This document shows, piece after piece, positions 7,663 to 15,821 of a DNA stretch of 64,000 nt. This DNA comes from Acidimicrobiaceae bacterium (GTDB lineage: Bacteria; Actinomycetota; Acidimicrobiia; Acidimicrobiales; Ilumatobacteraceae), in the NCBI GenBank assembly GCA_016722025.1, contig JADKGZ010000003.1:248001-312000 (forward strand), given 5' to 3'. Under the pieces are notes generated by a model that did not search any database, was not told the origin of the DNA, and saw nothing but the letters and a program-made list of their open reading frames with translations. The translations under genes and the position numbers were made by a program. How positions within the stretch are numbered: the first letter of the stretch is position 1; every line of letters begins with the position of its first letter.

Positions 7663-8061
7663 TCAGTCTCGGGACGCGCCCGTCACCAACGCCCGCAGCG
7701 CGGCAGCGATGTGTTCGAACGACGGGTTGTTGGCAGCGACATCGATCACGAACTGATAGATGTCATCGTTCGACACGTGGATCACACTGACCCCGTTGAT
7801 CTCCAAGAACACGGCAGTGGCCAGCCAGCCGAGACGCTTGTTGCCGTCGATGAGTGCATGGTTGTTGTCGATCGATTGCAGCAGAGCGGCCGCCTTCGAC
7901 CAGATGTCGGGATAGGCATCCTGCCCGAACACGGCGGTCTGCGGTCGCGCCACGGCGGAACCCAAGAGTCCGATGTCTTGTATCGGCGGCGGGTCGCCGA
8001 GCAACCTGCGGATGAGATCAAGGACGTCATCGAGGTCGAGGAACTCGACGTCAGGGTTCAT
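7663..8061 (-). CDS. Doc/Fic-fold toxin
   Basis: 132 residues, typical of Doc toxins. The Fic motif is present as HALIDGNKR (His68, Asp72, Asn74, Lys75, Arg76), with Leu in place of the usual Phe. Doc proteins phosphorylate elongation factor Tu and stop translation. The ATG overlaps the stop of the upstream antitoxin by four bases, the usual toxin-antitoxin arrangement. No mobile-element genes flank the pair. Confidence 0.88.
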   Translation of the reverse strand: MNPDVEFLDLDDVLDLIRRLLGDPPPIQDIGLLGSAVARPQTAVFGQDAYPDIWSKAAALLQSIDNNHALIDGNKRLGWLATAVFLEINGVSVIHVSNDDIYQFVIDVAANNPSFEHIAAALRALVTGASRD

Positions 8062-8261
8062 CGCCCGAGACGTTCGAGCGCGTCAGCGTGTGCGTCGAGC
8101 ACGCGATCAGCGGCAACCGCGACTCGGCCTCGATGAGCGCCCCGCTCCACGAACTCGCGAACGGCCCGGCGCGCCGCATCCTGCATCGAGATGCCCTCGG
8201 CGGCGGCGCGAGCACGCAGCGCTGCCTGCTCGTCATCGGTCAATCGCAGTGTCATCGCCAT
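8058..8261 (-). CDS. Ribbon-helix-helix antitoxin partner of Doc
   Basis: 67 residues. The N-terminal half, MTLRLTDDEQAAL...GISMQDAARRAV, reads as a ribbon-helix-helix (CopG/Arc-like) DNA-binding domain. The C-terminal half is a charged tail suited to wrapping the toxin. ATG at 8261 is annotated; an in-frame ATG at 8255 is equally possible. A near-palindrome at 8271-8287 just upstream is the likely autoregulatory site. Phd is the classical Doc partner; here an RHH protein takes that place. Confidence 0.75.
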   Translation of the reverse strand: MAMTLRLTDDEQAALRARAAAEGISMQDAARRAVREFVERGAHRGRVAVAADRVLDAHADALERLGR

Positions 8262-8270
8262 GCCGCCGAT

Positions 8271-8287
8271 GGTATCAGTTTGACACC
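8271..8287 (-). promoter_or_regulatory. Probable operator of the antitoxin-toxin pair
   Basis: On the coding strand the arms GGTGTCA and TGATACC, with a 3-base spacer, match at six of seven positions. The element ends 10 bases before the antitoxin start, where conditional cooperativity by the RHH-Doc complex would be expected. Confidence 0.45.
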
Positions 8288-8313
8288 GTCTGGTGGTTGG
8301 AATTTCAGTGGGC

Positions 8314-9546
8314 TCAGTCGACGATGGCGCTGTAGACGAGGCTGCGCAGCTGGCCGCGGAAGTCGAACGAGACCGACGGCATCAACTGGGTCATGAACAC
8401 CACCCACAGGTCCTCGATCGGGTCCACCCAGAACACGGTGGAGGCGGCGCCACCCCAGTAGTAGTCGCCGCGAGCCAGCGCGCCGGTGGCCACCTGGTCG
8501 ATGGTGGAGGCGAACCCCAGCCCGAACCCGACACCGACGTTGCCGTACAGCGTGAGCAGGTCGACATCGAGCGCGGCGAGGTCCTTGCCACCGGGTAGGT
8601 GGTTCATGCGCATCAGGTCGAGCGTGCGCGGCCCGATGATGCGCCGGCCGTCGAGCTCGCCGCCGCGGCGCAACATCTCACAGAAGCGGATGTAGTCGGC
8701 GACCGTGCCGGTGAGGCCACCGCCACCCGACACGAACGCCGGCGGGCGGGTGAACGAACTGGTGGCCGGATCGTCGAGCAGGGTGGTGGTCTTGTCCGGT
8801 TTGCGGGCATAGTTGGCCGCGAAGCGGGGCAGCTTGTCGGCGGCGACCTGGAACGACGTGTCGGCCATGCCCAACGGCCCCAGGATGTGGCGCTGCAGGT
8901 ACTCGGCGAACGGCACCCCGGAGAGGTGCTCCACCAACGCACCGCACACATCGGTGGCCAGTGAGTACATGTAGGCGGTGCCGGGCTGGAAGCGCAGCGG
9001 CACGCGCGCCAACTTCTCCATGAACTCGGGCATCGTGAGCGGCACCCCTGCACTGCGGATCTGCTGCTCGCGGTACAGCGCGTCGATCGGGTGCTGGTCG
9101 CCCATGCCGGGGAGCACGCCCCCGTAGGTGATGCCGCTGGTGTGGGTGAGCAGGTCGCGGAACGAGACCGGGCGGTGCGCCGGCTCCGTGACCATCTCAC
9201 TGCCGAGGCCCGAGACCCACACACGATGATCGCGCCACGAAGGGAAGAAGCGCGCCACGGCATCGTCGAGCTGGAAAAGGCCCTGCTCGAACAGCTGCAT
9301 CAGCGCGATCGACGTGATCGGCTTGGTCATCGAGTAGATGCGAAAGATCGTGTCGTCGCCCATCGCCACGCCGCGTTCGCGGTCGCGCTGGCCCAACGAC
9401 GCGCTGTACGCCAAATGGCCTCGGCGGCCGACCGCCACCTGGCAACCGGCGATCTTGCCGGGCTGGACGTACCGACTGTCGAGGTGAGCGGCGATGCGAT
9501 CGAGTCGCGTCGCATCGAAGCCGGCGGCAACGGGCTGCAGATCCAT
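8314..9546 (-). CDS. Serine hydrolase of the beta-lactamase (class C / EstB) family
   Basis: 410 residues. The active-site SxxK is S72-M-T-K75, the second motif region is YMYSLATD and the third motif is YYWGGAAST in place of KTG. Enzymes with WGG in this position are usually esterases or carboxylesterases rather than antibiotic-destroying beta-lactamases. No signal peptide, so cytoplasmic. A Shine-Dalgarno AGGAGA supports the start. A paralogue with the same layout is at 52333-53568. A MarR-type regulator gene lies immediately upstream on the same strand and could control it. Confidence 0.85.
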   Translation of the reverse strand: MDLQPVAAGFDATRLDRIAAHLDSRYVQPGKIAGCQVAVGRRGHLAYSASLGQRDRERGVAMGDDTIFRIYSMTKPITSIALMQLFEQGLFQLDDAVARFFPSWRDHRVWVSGLGSEMVTEPAHRPVSFRDLLTHTSGITYGGVLPGMGDQHPIDALYREQQIRSAGVPLTMPEFMEKLARVPLRFQPGTAYMYSLATDVCGALVEHLSGVPFAEYLQRHILGPLGMADTSFQVAADKLPRFAANYARKPDKTTTLLDDPATSSFTRPPAFVSGGGGLTGTVADYIRFCEMLRRGGELDGRRIIGPRTLDLMRMNHLPGGKDLAALDVDLLTLYGNVGVGFGLGFASTIDQVATGALARGDYYWGGAASTVFWVDPIEDLWVVFMTQLMPSVSFDFRGQLRSLVYSAIVD

Positions 9547-9599
9547 GAGTGACTCTCCTATTGGGTGGAACGGTGGCAGGCGGCAAGTGCGCCGGAGGG

Positions 9600-10121
9600 C
9601 TACAGGTCGATGGCTTCGACAGTGCGCAGGATGGTGCGCAAGGCGTGCGCCAAGTCGATCTGCTCTTCCTCGGTGAGCGCCTGCGTGACCAAGCCTTCGT
9701 GGCGGTTGAACGCGGGCATGATCTCGTCGACCACCTTGCGGCCCTTCACCGACAGACCCACCAGCACCCTGCGGCCATCGGCGCGATCGTTCTTGCGACG
9801 CAGCAGTTGGCGCGCCTCCAGCGTCTTCATCACGCCCGTCAGCGTGGCGGCAGTGACGCCCGCCTCGTACGCCAGCGAGCGCGCATCCATCTCGCCCCAC
9901 ACACGCAACACGAACAGCGTGGTGAAGGCGCTCCAGCTCAGCTCGTGCCGCTCGAGCACCCCGCTCTCCATGTGGTTGCGCACGGCGGTGGCGGCGCGAA
10001 AGATGTTCGAGACCGCGGCGAGCGAGGTGAGGTCGAGGTCGAGGCCGGTGAACGCGGCACGCACGTCGCGCTCGGCGCGCACCAGGTCTCGATCGTCGTC
10101 GCTGGCGAACAGACGGGGCAA
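9600..10121 (-). CDS. MarR-family transcriptional regulator
   Basis: About 173 residues if the TTG at 10121 is used; GTG at 10082 would give 160. The winged-helix core is clear: LSWSAFTTLFVLRVWGEMDARSL, then the recognition helix region GVTAATLTGVMKTLE and the wing RRKNDRADGRRVLVGLS. The start codon directly follows the plsC stop, so it is probably cotranscribed with plsC. The serine hydrolase gene is 53 bases downstream. Ligand and targets unknown. Confidence 0.8.
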   Translation of the reverse strand: MPRLFASDDDRDLVRAERDVRAAFTGLDLDLTSLAAVSNIFRAATAVRNHMESGVLERHELSWSAFTTLFVLRVWGEMDARSLAYEAGVTAATLTGVMKTLEARQLLRRKNDRADGRRVLVGLSVKGRKVVDEIMPAFNRHEGLVTQALTEEEQIDLAHALRTILRTVEAIDL

Positions 10122-10123
10122 CT

Positions 10124-10897
10124 TCAGGCCCTCATCACAGCGAGCTCGTCGGCGATGATGGTGCGCACGCGGTCGCGTAGCTCGCCGACCGAGTCCTTGG
10201 TGAGGCCGGTGGTCTCGATCGGCTGCAGCACACGCACCTCTGCGTTGGTGACGTTCCACCGCCAATCGCCCGGGCGAATCGCCTCGCGCGTGCCGTTCAC
10301 CACCAACGGCAGGATGGGGCAGCCGGTCTCGATCGCGAGCCGGAACGCCCCGTCCTTGAACTCGCCCATCTCGCCGTCGCGCGTTCGGGTGCCCTCGGGG
10401 AAGAGCATCACGCTGACCTTCTTGTCGAGGCGGTCGTGACACCCCTTCATCGCAGTGATGATGCTCTGCTTGTTGCCACGGATGATCTTGATGTCGCCCG
10501 CCATCACCATCAACCAGCCGACGAGCGGAAACTTGAACCACGTCTCCTTGGCGAGCCACTTCATCTCCCACGGCAGGTGCGAGATGAGCAACATGTCGGC
10601 AAAGCTCTCGTGGTTGGCGACGACCACGTACGGCCGACGCGGGTCCTTGACTTCGAGACCGCTGGTACGAAAGCTCCACAACGGGTTGAGCCAGGTGTGC
10701 ACCACGCACAAGCGGCGGAACATCCAGCCGGCGCGGTACCGACCCTTGTCGAACGGCGCGGTGAACACGAACACGATGAACGTGAGCGGCACCCAGACGA
10801 TGACCACGACACCGATCATCAGCCATGCCCAGAGCGAGAGGAGGGTGCGCGACACAGGGTTGCCGAGCAGTCGTTGCCGAAGAGGGGACGCACGCAT
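10124..10897 (-). CDS. 1-acyl-sn-glycerol-3-phosphate acyltransferase (PlsC-type)
   Basis: 257 residues. One N-terminal membrane helix (about residues 17-45) is followed by the acyltransferase motif NHESFAD (the HX4D box), the substrate-binding block FPEGTRTRDG and the IIRGN region. These define the PlsC family, which adds the second acyl chain to lysophosphatidate at the membrane. ATG 10897 is preferred; a GTG two codons upstream (10903) is possible. The MarR gene begins immediately downstream. The product could instead be an acyltransferase of the same family acting on other lysolipids. Confidence 0.85.
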   Translation of the reverse strand: MRASPLRQRLLGNPVSRTLLSLWAWLMIGVVVIVWVPLTFIVFVFTAPFDKGRYRAGWMFRRLCVVHTWLNPLWSFRTSGLEVKDPRRPYVVVANHESFADMLLISHLPWEMKWLAKETWFKFPLVGWLMVMAGDIKIIRGNKQSIITAMKGCHDRLDKKVSVMLFPEGTRTRDGEMGEFKDGAFRLAIETGCPILPLVVNGTREAIRPGDWRWNVTNAEVRVLQPIETTGLTKDSVGELRDRVRTIIADELAVMRA

Positions 10898-10935
10898 GGG
10901 CACATGCTGTCACGCGGCACGCGCCCAGCCACACC

Positions 10936-10951
10936 TAGCGTGTACGTCGTG
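10936..10951 (+). promoter_or_regulatory. Leaderless -10 element of the metzincin gene
   Basis: TAGCGT at 10936-10941, 7 bases before GTG at 10949. No Shine-Dalgarno is present. Confidence 0.4.
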
Positions 10952-12082
10952 ACGTGGCGATGGTCGGCGGCAAAGGTGGTCGGATTCGCCACCGCCGTGG
11001 CAGCGGCCGGCTCGTGCAGCGCCGGCGGTGCCACCGGCGCGTCGCTGGCCGACGGCGTGCTGGCCCTGCTGCGCGACTCGCCATCCGCGGGCGGACGGCG
11101 CACCGAGGGCGACGACCCGTTCGAGGTGTGGATCTGCCACGTACCGGCCGACGCGACGGCGTCGATCTACGGCGGGCTGCCGCTTCGGCTGCCGCTGACG
11201 CCGGCGGCGGTGACAGCGGTGGTCGCGGCATCGGTGCCCGCGTACTTCGACGCACTGTCGCACGGCAAGTACCGCCCAGTGTTCACTGCCGGGGGTGAGG
11301 TCACGATCGGCCGCGACGATCAGCCGCAGGCCTGCGTCGATGCCGCCATCGCCGGTGCCGGCCCGGCCGCTGAGGCCGTGCTCGTCGTCGCCGACGCCGA
11401 ACACGGAGCCGACCAGGCCGGGGGCTTCGGCACCGGTGGCCAGCCGTGCCCACCCGCCGCGCCGTGTGCTGTGGGGTCGACGCGGCGAGCCGCGTACGTG
11501 GGGGCCAGCGACTTCCACCCCGACTGGGGCGATCGGCCGCCGATGGACCTGGTCGAGCACGAGATCGGCCACACGTTGGGTTGGGTGCACAGCGGCACCG
11601 ACGACGCCGGCAACTACCGCAGCGGGCTCGACGTGATGAGCAACAGCGCCGCGGCACGCGCAGCCGACCCCTTACGACGCGACGCTCCCGGCACGCTGGC
11701 CGTGAACCTGTACCTCGCCGGCTGGTTGCCGGCCGGCGATGTGGCGGTCGCGTTCGGCACCGCCGACGTGACGCTGGCTCCGTCGCTCGGCGACGAGGGC
11801 ACACGCTTGGTCGTGTTCGAAGGGCACGACGGCGAGCTGTACTCGGTGGAGCTCTTCGCGAACGTCGGCCTCGACGACCACCTGCTCCAGAGTGGTGTCG
11901 GAGTGCATCGCATCGAGATCGTGAACGGCTCGATCACTCGCATCGAGCCCGTGCTCGGCGACCCGCCCGAGGGGGCGTTGATGCTGCCGGGCGCGCAGAT
12001 CTGGATCACCAACGAGTGGAGCGTGACGGTGCGTGACGGCTGGCAGGTCCGCATCGTCGACGAGACCACGCTCCCCATCTGA
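10949..12082 (+). CDS. Secreted metzincin-type zinc metalloprotease
   Basis: 377 residues. An N-terminal signal segment (AAKVVGFATAVAAAGSCSAGG) suggests export, possibly as a lipoprotein. The metzincin zinc motif is complete: HEIGHTLGWVH with ligands His204, His208 and His214 and catalytic Glu205, followed by LDVMSNS, which fits the Met-turn. The C-terminal 150 residues are a beta-rich accessory domain. The start GTG 10949 is 7 bases after TAGCGT; GTG 10940 is an alternative. It stands alone, divergent from plsC. Substrate unknown; the family includes peptidoglycan-unrelated, broad extracellular proteases. Confidence 0.82.
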   Translation: MTWRWSAAKVVGFATAVAAAGSCSAGGATGASLADGVLALLRDSPSAGGRRTEGDDPFEVWICHVPADATASIYGGLPLRLPLTPAAVTAVVAASVPAYFDALSHGKYRPVFTAGGEVTIGRDDQPQACVDAAIAGAGPAAEAVLVVADAEHGADQAGGFGTGGQPCPPAAPCAVGSTRRAAYVGASDFHPDWGDRPPMDLVEHEIGHTLGWVHSGTDDAGNYRSGLDVMSNSAAARAADPLRRDAPGTLAVNLYLAGWLPAGDVAVAFGTADVTLAPSLGDEGTRLVVFEGHDGELYSVELFANVGLDDHLLQSGVGVHRIEIVNGSITRIEPVLGDPPEGALMLPGAQIWITNEWSVTVRDGWQVRIVDETTLPI

Positions 12083-12089
12083 CCCGCAA

Positions 12090-12127
12090 CCCAGCTGTAC
12101 GTAAAGGCTGTCGGGCGCTGAGCTGGG
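12090..12127 (+). terminator. Possible terminator hairpin after the metalloprotease
   Basis: Arms CCCAGCT (12090-12096) and AGCTGGG (12121-12127) are perfectly complementary but enclose a 24-base loop and lack a T-run. A weak candidate, placed only 8 bases after the stop codon. Confidence 0.25.
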
Positions 12128-12143
12128 CTGTGAGTTGGGTGTC

Positions 12144-12170
12144 TTGACACAAAACGGGCGCGGTTAGCCT
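12144..12170 (+). promoter_or_regulatory. Promoter of the cytidine deaminase gene
   Basis: Consensus -35 TTGACA (12144-12149) and TAGCCT (12165-12170) with a 15-base spacer. The ATG at 12177 is 6 bases after the -10, so the transcript would be leaderless or nearly so. Confidence 0.6.
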
Positions 12171-12176
12171 CATGAC

Positions 12177-12581
12177 ATGACGCCGGCCCTGCAGGAGATG
12201 TTCGACGCGGCGCTCGTGGCCCACGGCAACGCGCATTCGCCGTACAGCCACTACCCGGTCGGCGCTGCCGTGCGCGGCGGGAGTGGCCGGGTCTACGCCG
12301 GCTGCAACGTGGAGAACGCCGCCTACCCGCAAGGGTGGTGCGCCGAGGCCAGCGCCATCGCGGCGATGGTCACCGCCGGCGAACGCCAGATCGTGGAAGT
12401 GCTCACCATCAGCAACGGCGAGCTGATCGGCACGTGCTGCGGCGGCTGCCGTCAGAAGATCCGCGAGTTCGCGGCGCTCGACACGCCCATCTACTCGTGC
12501 GGCCCGGAAGGCCTCCGGGCCACGTTCACCTTGGCCGGCCTGCTGCCGCACAGCTTCGGCCCCGAGAACCTGCTCGACTGA
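12177..12581 (+). CDS. cdd: Cytidine deaminase
   Basis: 134 residues, the size of the homotetrameric Cdd class. AGCNVENAAYPQGWCAEASA supplies the first zinc cysteine and the catalytic glutamate; CCGGCRQ supplies the other two zinc cysteines. It deaminates cytidine and deoxycytidine to uridine forms in pyrimidine salvage. A near-consensus promoter ends 6 bases before the ATG and no Shine-Dalgarno is seen. A GNAT acetyltransferase gene follows after 59 bases with its own -10-like hexamer. Confidence 0.93.
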   Translation: MTPALQEMFDAALVAHGNAHSPYSHYPVGAAVRGGSGRVYAGCNVENAAYPQGWCAEASAIAAMVTAGERQIVEVLTISNGELIGTCCGGCRQKIREFAALDTPIYSCGPEGLRATFTLAGLLPHSFGPENLLD

Positions 12582-12640
12582 CTCGCGTGCCGGCGCAATT
12601 CGGGGCAGCTGTCGCTCGCGGCACGGGTACCGTCGCGCCG

Positions 12641-13183
12641 ATGGACACGATCGTGCGAGTGATGCGACCCGACGAGTTCGAGGCAATGCGCGAGCTCTCG
12701 GTCGCGGCCTTCGGCGACGACGCGCAGATTCGCCTGTTGCTGAACCTGCTGCACGACTCGTGGGCATGGGAGCACGACCTGTCGTTCGTCGCCGAACACA
12801 GCGGCGAGCTGGTGGGGCAGGTGCTGTTCAGCCACGCGTTCCTCGACACGTCGAGCGGTGTGCTCGATGTGCTGGTGCTCAGCCCGATCGGCGTTCGGCC
12901 CGATCTGCAACGCACCGGCATCGGCGGCCAGATGATCCGCACCGCACTCGCCGCGCTGGCGGCCCGTCACGAGCCGCTCGTGTTCCTGGAGGGCCACCCG
13001 AGCTACTACCCGCGATTCGGGTTCCGCCAGGCCGGCCCGCTCGGCTTCGTCGCCCCCTCGGCACGCATTCCGGCCGCCGCGTTCATGGTGTACACGCTGC
13101 CCGCTCATCGCCCCGGCGTGACCGGCCAACTGGTGTACCCCGACGCGTTCTGGCGCGCCGGCGCAGTCGGCCCACCCGGCTGA
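12641..13183 (+). CDS. GNAT family N-acetyltransferase (YhbS-like)
   Basis: 180 residues. The GNAT core shows VLVLSPIGVRPDLQRTGIGG (acetyl-CoA pyrophosphate loop) and then LVFLEGHPSYYPRFGFR, a segment characteristic of the YhbS-like subgroup. The start is fixed by a TACCGT hexamer 7 bases before the ATG. Substrate unknown. It lies between cdd and an aminotransferase gene, all in the same direction but each with its own promoter-like hexamer. Confidence 0.82.
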   Translation: MDTIVRVMRPDEFEAMRELSVAAFGDDAQIRLLLNLLHDSWAWEHDLSFVAEHSGELVGQVLFSHAFLDTSSGVLDVLVLSPIGVRPDLQRTGIGGQMIRTALAALAARHEPLVFLEGHPSYYPRFGFRQAGPLGFVAPSARIPAAAFMVYTLPAHRPGVTGQLVYPDAFWRAGAVGPPG

Positions 13184-13217
13184 CCCACCCACGGCGCGGT
13201 GCCGTAGCCTGGCGCCC

Positions 13218-14390
13218 GTGCCGTCGCAACGAGAGCCGTACCTCACCGCCAAGCTGCAGGGCTTCGGCACCACGATCTTCGCCGAGATGTCGGCGCTGGC
13301 GGTCAGCACCGGCAGCATCAACCTCGGCCAGGGCTTCCCCGACACCGACGGCCCCCGCGAGGTGCTCGACGCGGCGATCGCAGCGATCAACGGTGGCCTC
13401 AACCAGTACCCCCCGGGGCCGGGCATGCCGGTGCTGCGCCAGGCCATCGCCGCGCACCAGCAACGCTTCTACGGGCTCACCTACGACCCCGACCGCGAGG
13501 TGCTGGTCACCGTCGGCGCCACCGAAGCGCTCGCCGGCGCGCTGCTGGGCATGCTCGACACGGGCGATGAGGTGGTGGTGTTCGACCCCATGTTCGACAG
13601 CTACGCACCGTGCATCGCACTGGCGGGGGCGGTGCCCAAGCCGGTGCTGCTGCGACCGCCGGAGTATGCGTTCGATCCCGACGAACTGCGCGCCGCGATC
13701 ACCGCCAAGACCAAGCTCATCCTGGTCAACACACCGCACAACCCCACCGGGCGCGTGTTCACGATGGAGGAGATGCAGTGCATCGCCGATCTCGCCATCG
13801 AGCACGACCTGGTGGTGGTCACCGACGAGGTCTACGAGCACCTCGTGTTCGACGGCGCGCAGCACATCGCCATGGCGTCGCTGCCGGGCATGCGTGAGCG
13901 CACGCTCAGCATCTCCAGCGGCGGCAAGACGTTCAACACCACCGGCTGGAAGGTGGGTTGGCTGTGCGGGCCCGCGCCGCTGGTGCAGGCGGCGCGCACC
14001 GCCAAACAGTTCCTCACCTACGTCGCCGGTGGGCCGTTCCAGCCCGCCATTGCGCTGGGCCTGGGCCTGCCCGACTCGTTCTTCCACGGCATCGCCACCG
14101 ACCTGCAGGCCAAGCGCGATCGCTTGCTACCGGGCCTGGTGCAGGCCGGCTTCACCGTCTACCCCACCAGCGGCACCTACTTCGTCACGGTCGACATCCG
14201 CCCGTTGCAGCCCGACGGCGACGGCATGGCGTTCTGCCGTGCGTTGCCGGGGCACTGCCGGGTCGTGGCCATCCCCAACGAGGTGCTCTACGCCAACAAG
14301 GCCGCCGGTCGCCACCTGGTGCGGTTCGCGTTCTGCAAGCGCCTCGATGTGCTCGACCAAGCAGTGGCCCGCCTCCGCACGCTCGGCTGA
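13218..14390 (+). CDS. PLP-dependent class I/II aminotransferase (DapC/YbdL-like)
   Basis: 390 residues. PLP-binding features: NTPHNPTGRVF, the aspartate in VVVTDEVYEHL and the Schiff-base lysine in SSGGKTFNTTGWKVGW. Closest in style to the methionine/glutamine/kynurenine transaminase group, which includes DapC-like N-succinyldiaminopimelate aminotransferases. The convergent neighbour is an omega-amidase-like nitrilase. Glutamine transaminase plus omega-amidase is an established pair that salvages 2-oxo acids such as 4-methylthio-2-oxobutyrate, so that role is plausible here. GTG start 7 bases after TAGCCT. Confidence 0.83.
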   Translation: MPSQREPYLTAKLQGFGTTIFAEMSALAVSTGSINLGQGFPDTDGPREVLDAAIAAINGGLNQYPPGPGMPVLRQAIAAHQQRFYGLTYDPDREVLVTVGATEALAGALLGMLDTGDEVVVFDPMFDSYAPCIALAGAVPKPVLLRPPEYAFDPDELRAAITAKTKLILVNTPHNPTGRVFTMEEMQCIADLAIEHDLVVVTDEVYEHLVFDGAQHIAMASLPGMRERTLSISSGGKTFNTTGWKVGWLCGPAPLVQAARTAKQFLTYVAGGPFQPAIALGLGLPDSFFHGIATDLQAKRDRLLPGLVQAGFTVYPTSGTYFVTVDIRPLQPDGDGMAFCRALPGHCRVVAIPNEVLYANKAAGRHLVRFAFCKRLDVLDQAVARLRTLG

Positions 14391-14425
14391 GCCGGCAGGA
14401 CGCGACCGCGCAGTGCTGGCTCAGC
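14386..14425. terminator. Bidirectional terminator-like hairpin between convergent genes
   Basis: Arms GCTGAGCCGGCA (14386-14397) and TGCTGGCTCAGC (14414-14425) pair over 12 positions with one G-U wobble and a 16-base loop. The arms contain the stop codons of both convergent genes, so the hairpin would end transcripts from either side. Confidence 0.6.
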
Positions 14426-15191
14426 GGCGGTCGGGAAGGAAGCGGAAGCGGTCGCGCACGGCGGCCACCGTGGCCGGCTCGATGTCGGCGAAGAGGATGG
14501 TCTCACCCTGCGAACCCGTGGCCAGCAGCTCGCCGAGCGGGTCGACGATGCGACTGTCGCCCACGTAGGTCAAGCCGCCTCCCTCGCCCACTCGGTTGCA
14601 GCCCACCACGTACGCCTGGTTCTCGATCGCTCTGGCTTGCAGCAACGCCATCCAGTGCGACCGCCGCGGCTCGGGCCAGTTGGCCGGCACGAGATACAGA
14701 TCGGTGGTGGGAGCGAGCCCCCAGAACTCGTCGGCGAAGCGCAGGTCGTAGCACACGAACAGACTGATGCGCACGCCGTCGATCTCCACCTGCACGAACC
14801 CCGAGCCGGGGCGGAAGTGACGATCCTCGCCACCGAACGTGAACGGGTGGATCTTGTGGTAGCGGTGCATCGTGCCGTCGGGGCCGGCGAGCACGAAGCT
14901 GTTGGCCGGTCGCGTGTCGGCGGGGTCGGTGCCGGCAGGCACCTCCGGGCAGCTGCCGCACACCCACACGCCGTGCAGCGCCGCCTGCTCGGCGAGGAAC
15001 TGCGACGACGGCCCGCCCTCTGGTTCGGCGAGCTGCGGATCATCGACCGCGAACCCGGTGGAGAACGTCTCGGTGAGCAGCACCAGTCGCGCACCACCCG
15101 CGACCGCGGCGGCGATCATCGGCGCCAGGCGGGCGAAGTTGGCCTGACGGTCGTTCCAGATGATGTCGTGCTGCACGGCGGCCAGTCGCAT
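14421..15191 (-). CDS. Nitrilase-family amidohydrolase, omega-amidase (YafV)-like
   Basis: 256 residues. The catalytic triad Glu-Lys-Cys is visible: LLTETFSTGF, HKIHPFTFGGE and FVCYDLRFADEF. The CYDLRF variant and the length fit the omega-amidase branch, which hydrolyses 2-oxoglutaramate and 2-oxosuccinamate. The convergent aminotransferase would supply such substrates when it uses glutamine as amino donor. The ATG is placed at 15191 because TACAGT lies exactly 7 bases upstream on the coding strand; an in-frame start three codons upstream is less likely. Confidence 0.85.
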   Translation of the reverse strand: MRLAAVQHDIIWNDRQANFARLAPMIAAAVAGGARLVLLTETFSTGFAVDDPQLAEPEGGPSSQFLAEQAALHGVWVCGSCPEVPAGTDPADTRPANSFVLAGPDGTMHRYHKIHPFTFGGEDRHFRPGSGFVQVEIDGVRISLFVCYDLRFADEFWGLAPTTDLYLVPANWPEPRRSHWMALLQARAIENQAYVVGCNRVGEGGGLTYVGDSRIVDPLGELLATGSQGETILFADIEPATVAAVRDRFRFLPDRR

Positions 15192-15239
15192 GCCACCCAC
15201 TGTAGATGCGGAATCAGGCGTGTTCGAGGGTGACCGCGG

Positions 15240-15746
15240 TCAGGGCTCGGTGAGCGGCAGCGCCAACAGGCTCACCGTCTTGGCGCCGCCATCGGTGTCT
15301 TGCTGGCCGACCTCGCGAAACCCGATCGAGTGGTGAAAGTGCAGCGAGGCATCGTTGCGCGGGCGCACGTTGACCTCGCAGAGCAGCACCGGCCACGACC
15401 CGCTGAACTGCACCACCAACGTGTCGTAGAACGCGCGGCCGATGCCGTAGCGACGGAAGTGGGGGTGCACGGCGATGCGGTCGAGGTAGACGAACTCGTC
15501 GTACTGCCGGCTGAACCAGCCGTAGTTGAGGCTGGCGTACGGCTGCGCAGGCCCGATCACCCAGCAGAAGCCGGCGAACGACCCGTCGACCTCCGCCACC
15601 AGCGCGGCCTCGGCCAGCGCGGCGAGCCGAGCGACCTCCGCTGCGTCGAGCTCGTTGAGCTCGGGCACGCTCGCGTTGTTCAACGCCAGCACCGGCTCGA
15701 CGTCGTGAGCGGCGAAGGTTCGGATGGTGACGGAAGGGTGCAACAC
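15240..15746 (-). CDS. GNAT family N-acetyltransferase
   Basis: 168 residues. The acetyl-CoA site is RIAVHPHFRRYGIGRAFY, followed by the typical GNAT end HFHHSIGFREVGQQ. GTG start at 15746, preceded by TAACTT on the coding strand at 8 bases. Substrate unknown. The gene ends 48 bases before the nitrilase start and may be independently transcribed. Confidence 0.8.
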   Translation of the reverse strand: MLHPSVTIRTFAAHDVEPVLALNNASVPELNELDAAEVARLAALAEAALVAEVDGSFAGFCWVIGPAQPYASLNYGWFSRQYDEFVYLDRIAVHPHFRRYGIGRAFYDTLVVQFSGSWPVLLCEVNVRPRNDASLHFHHSIGFREVGQQDTDGGAKTVSLLALPLTEP

Positions 15747-15821
15747 GAGTGCTCAAGTTACCGCGTCGTCGCCGACACCGGCCGCGCCCGGCGGCAGTGG
15801 AGAGTCCGCGAGACTGCAGCC

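Noticed and set aside
8314..9546. Antibiotic-resistance beta-lactamase
   Set aside because: The SxxK motif is present but the third motif is WGG instead of KTG and there is no signal peptide, so an esterase-type hydrolase is more likely; the same applies to 52333-53568.
12090..12127. Strong rho-independent terminator after the metalloprotease
   Set aside because: The loop is 24 bases and no T-run follows; kept only as a low-confidence candidate.
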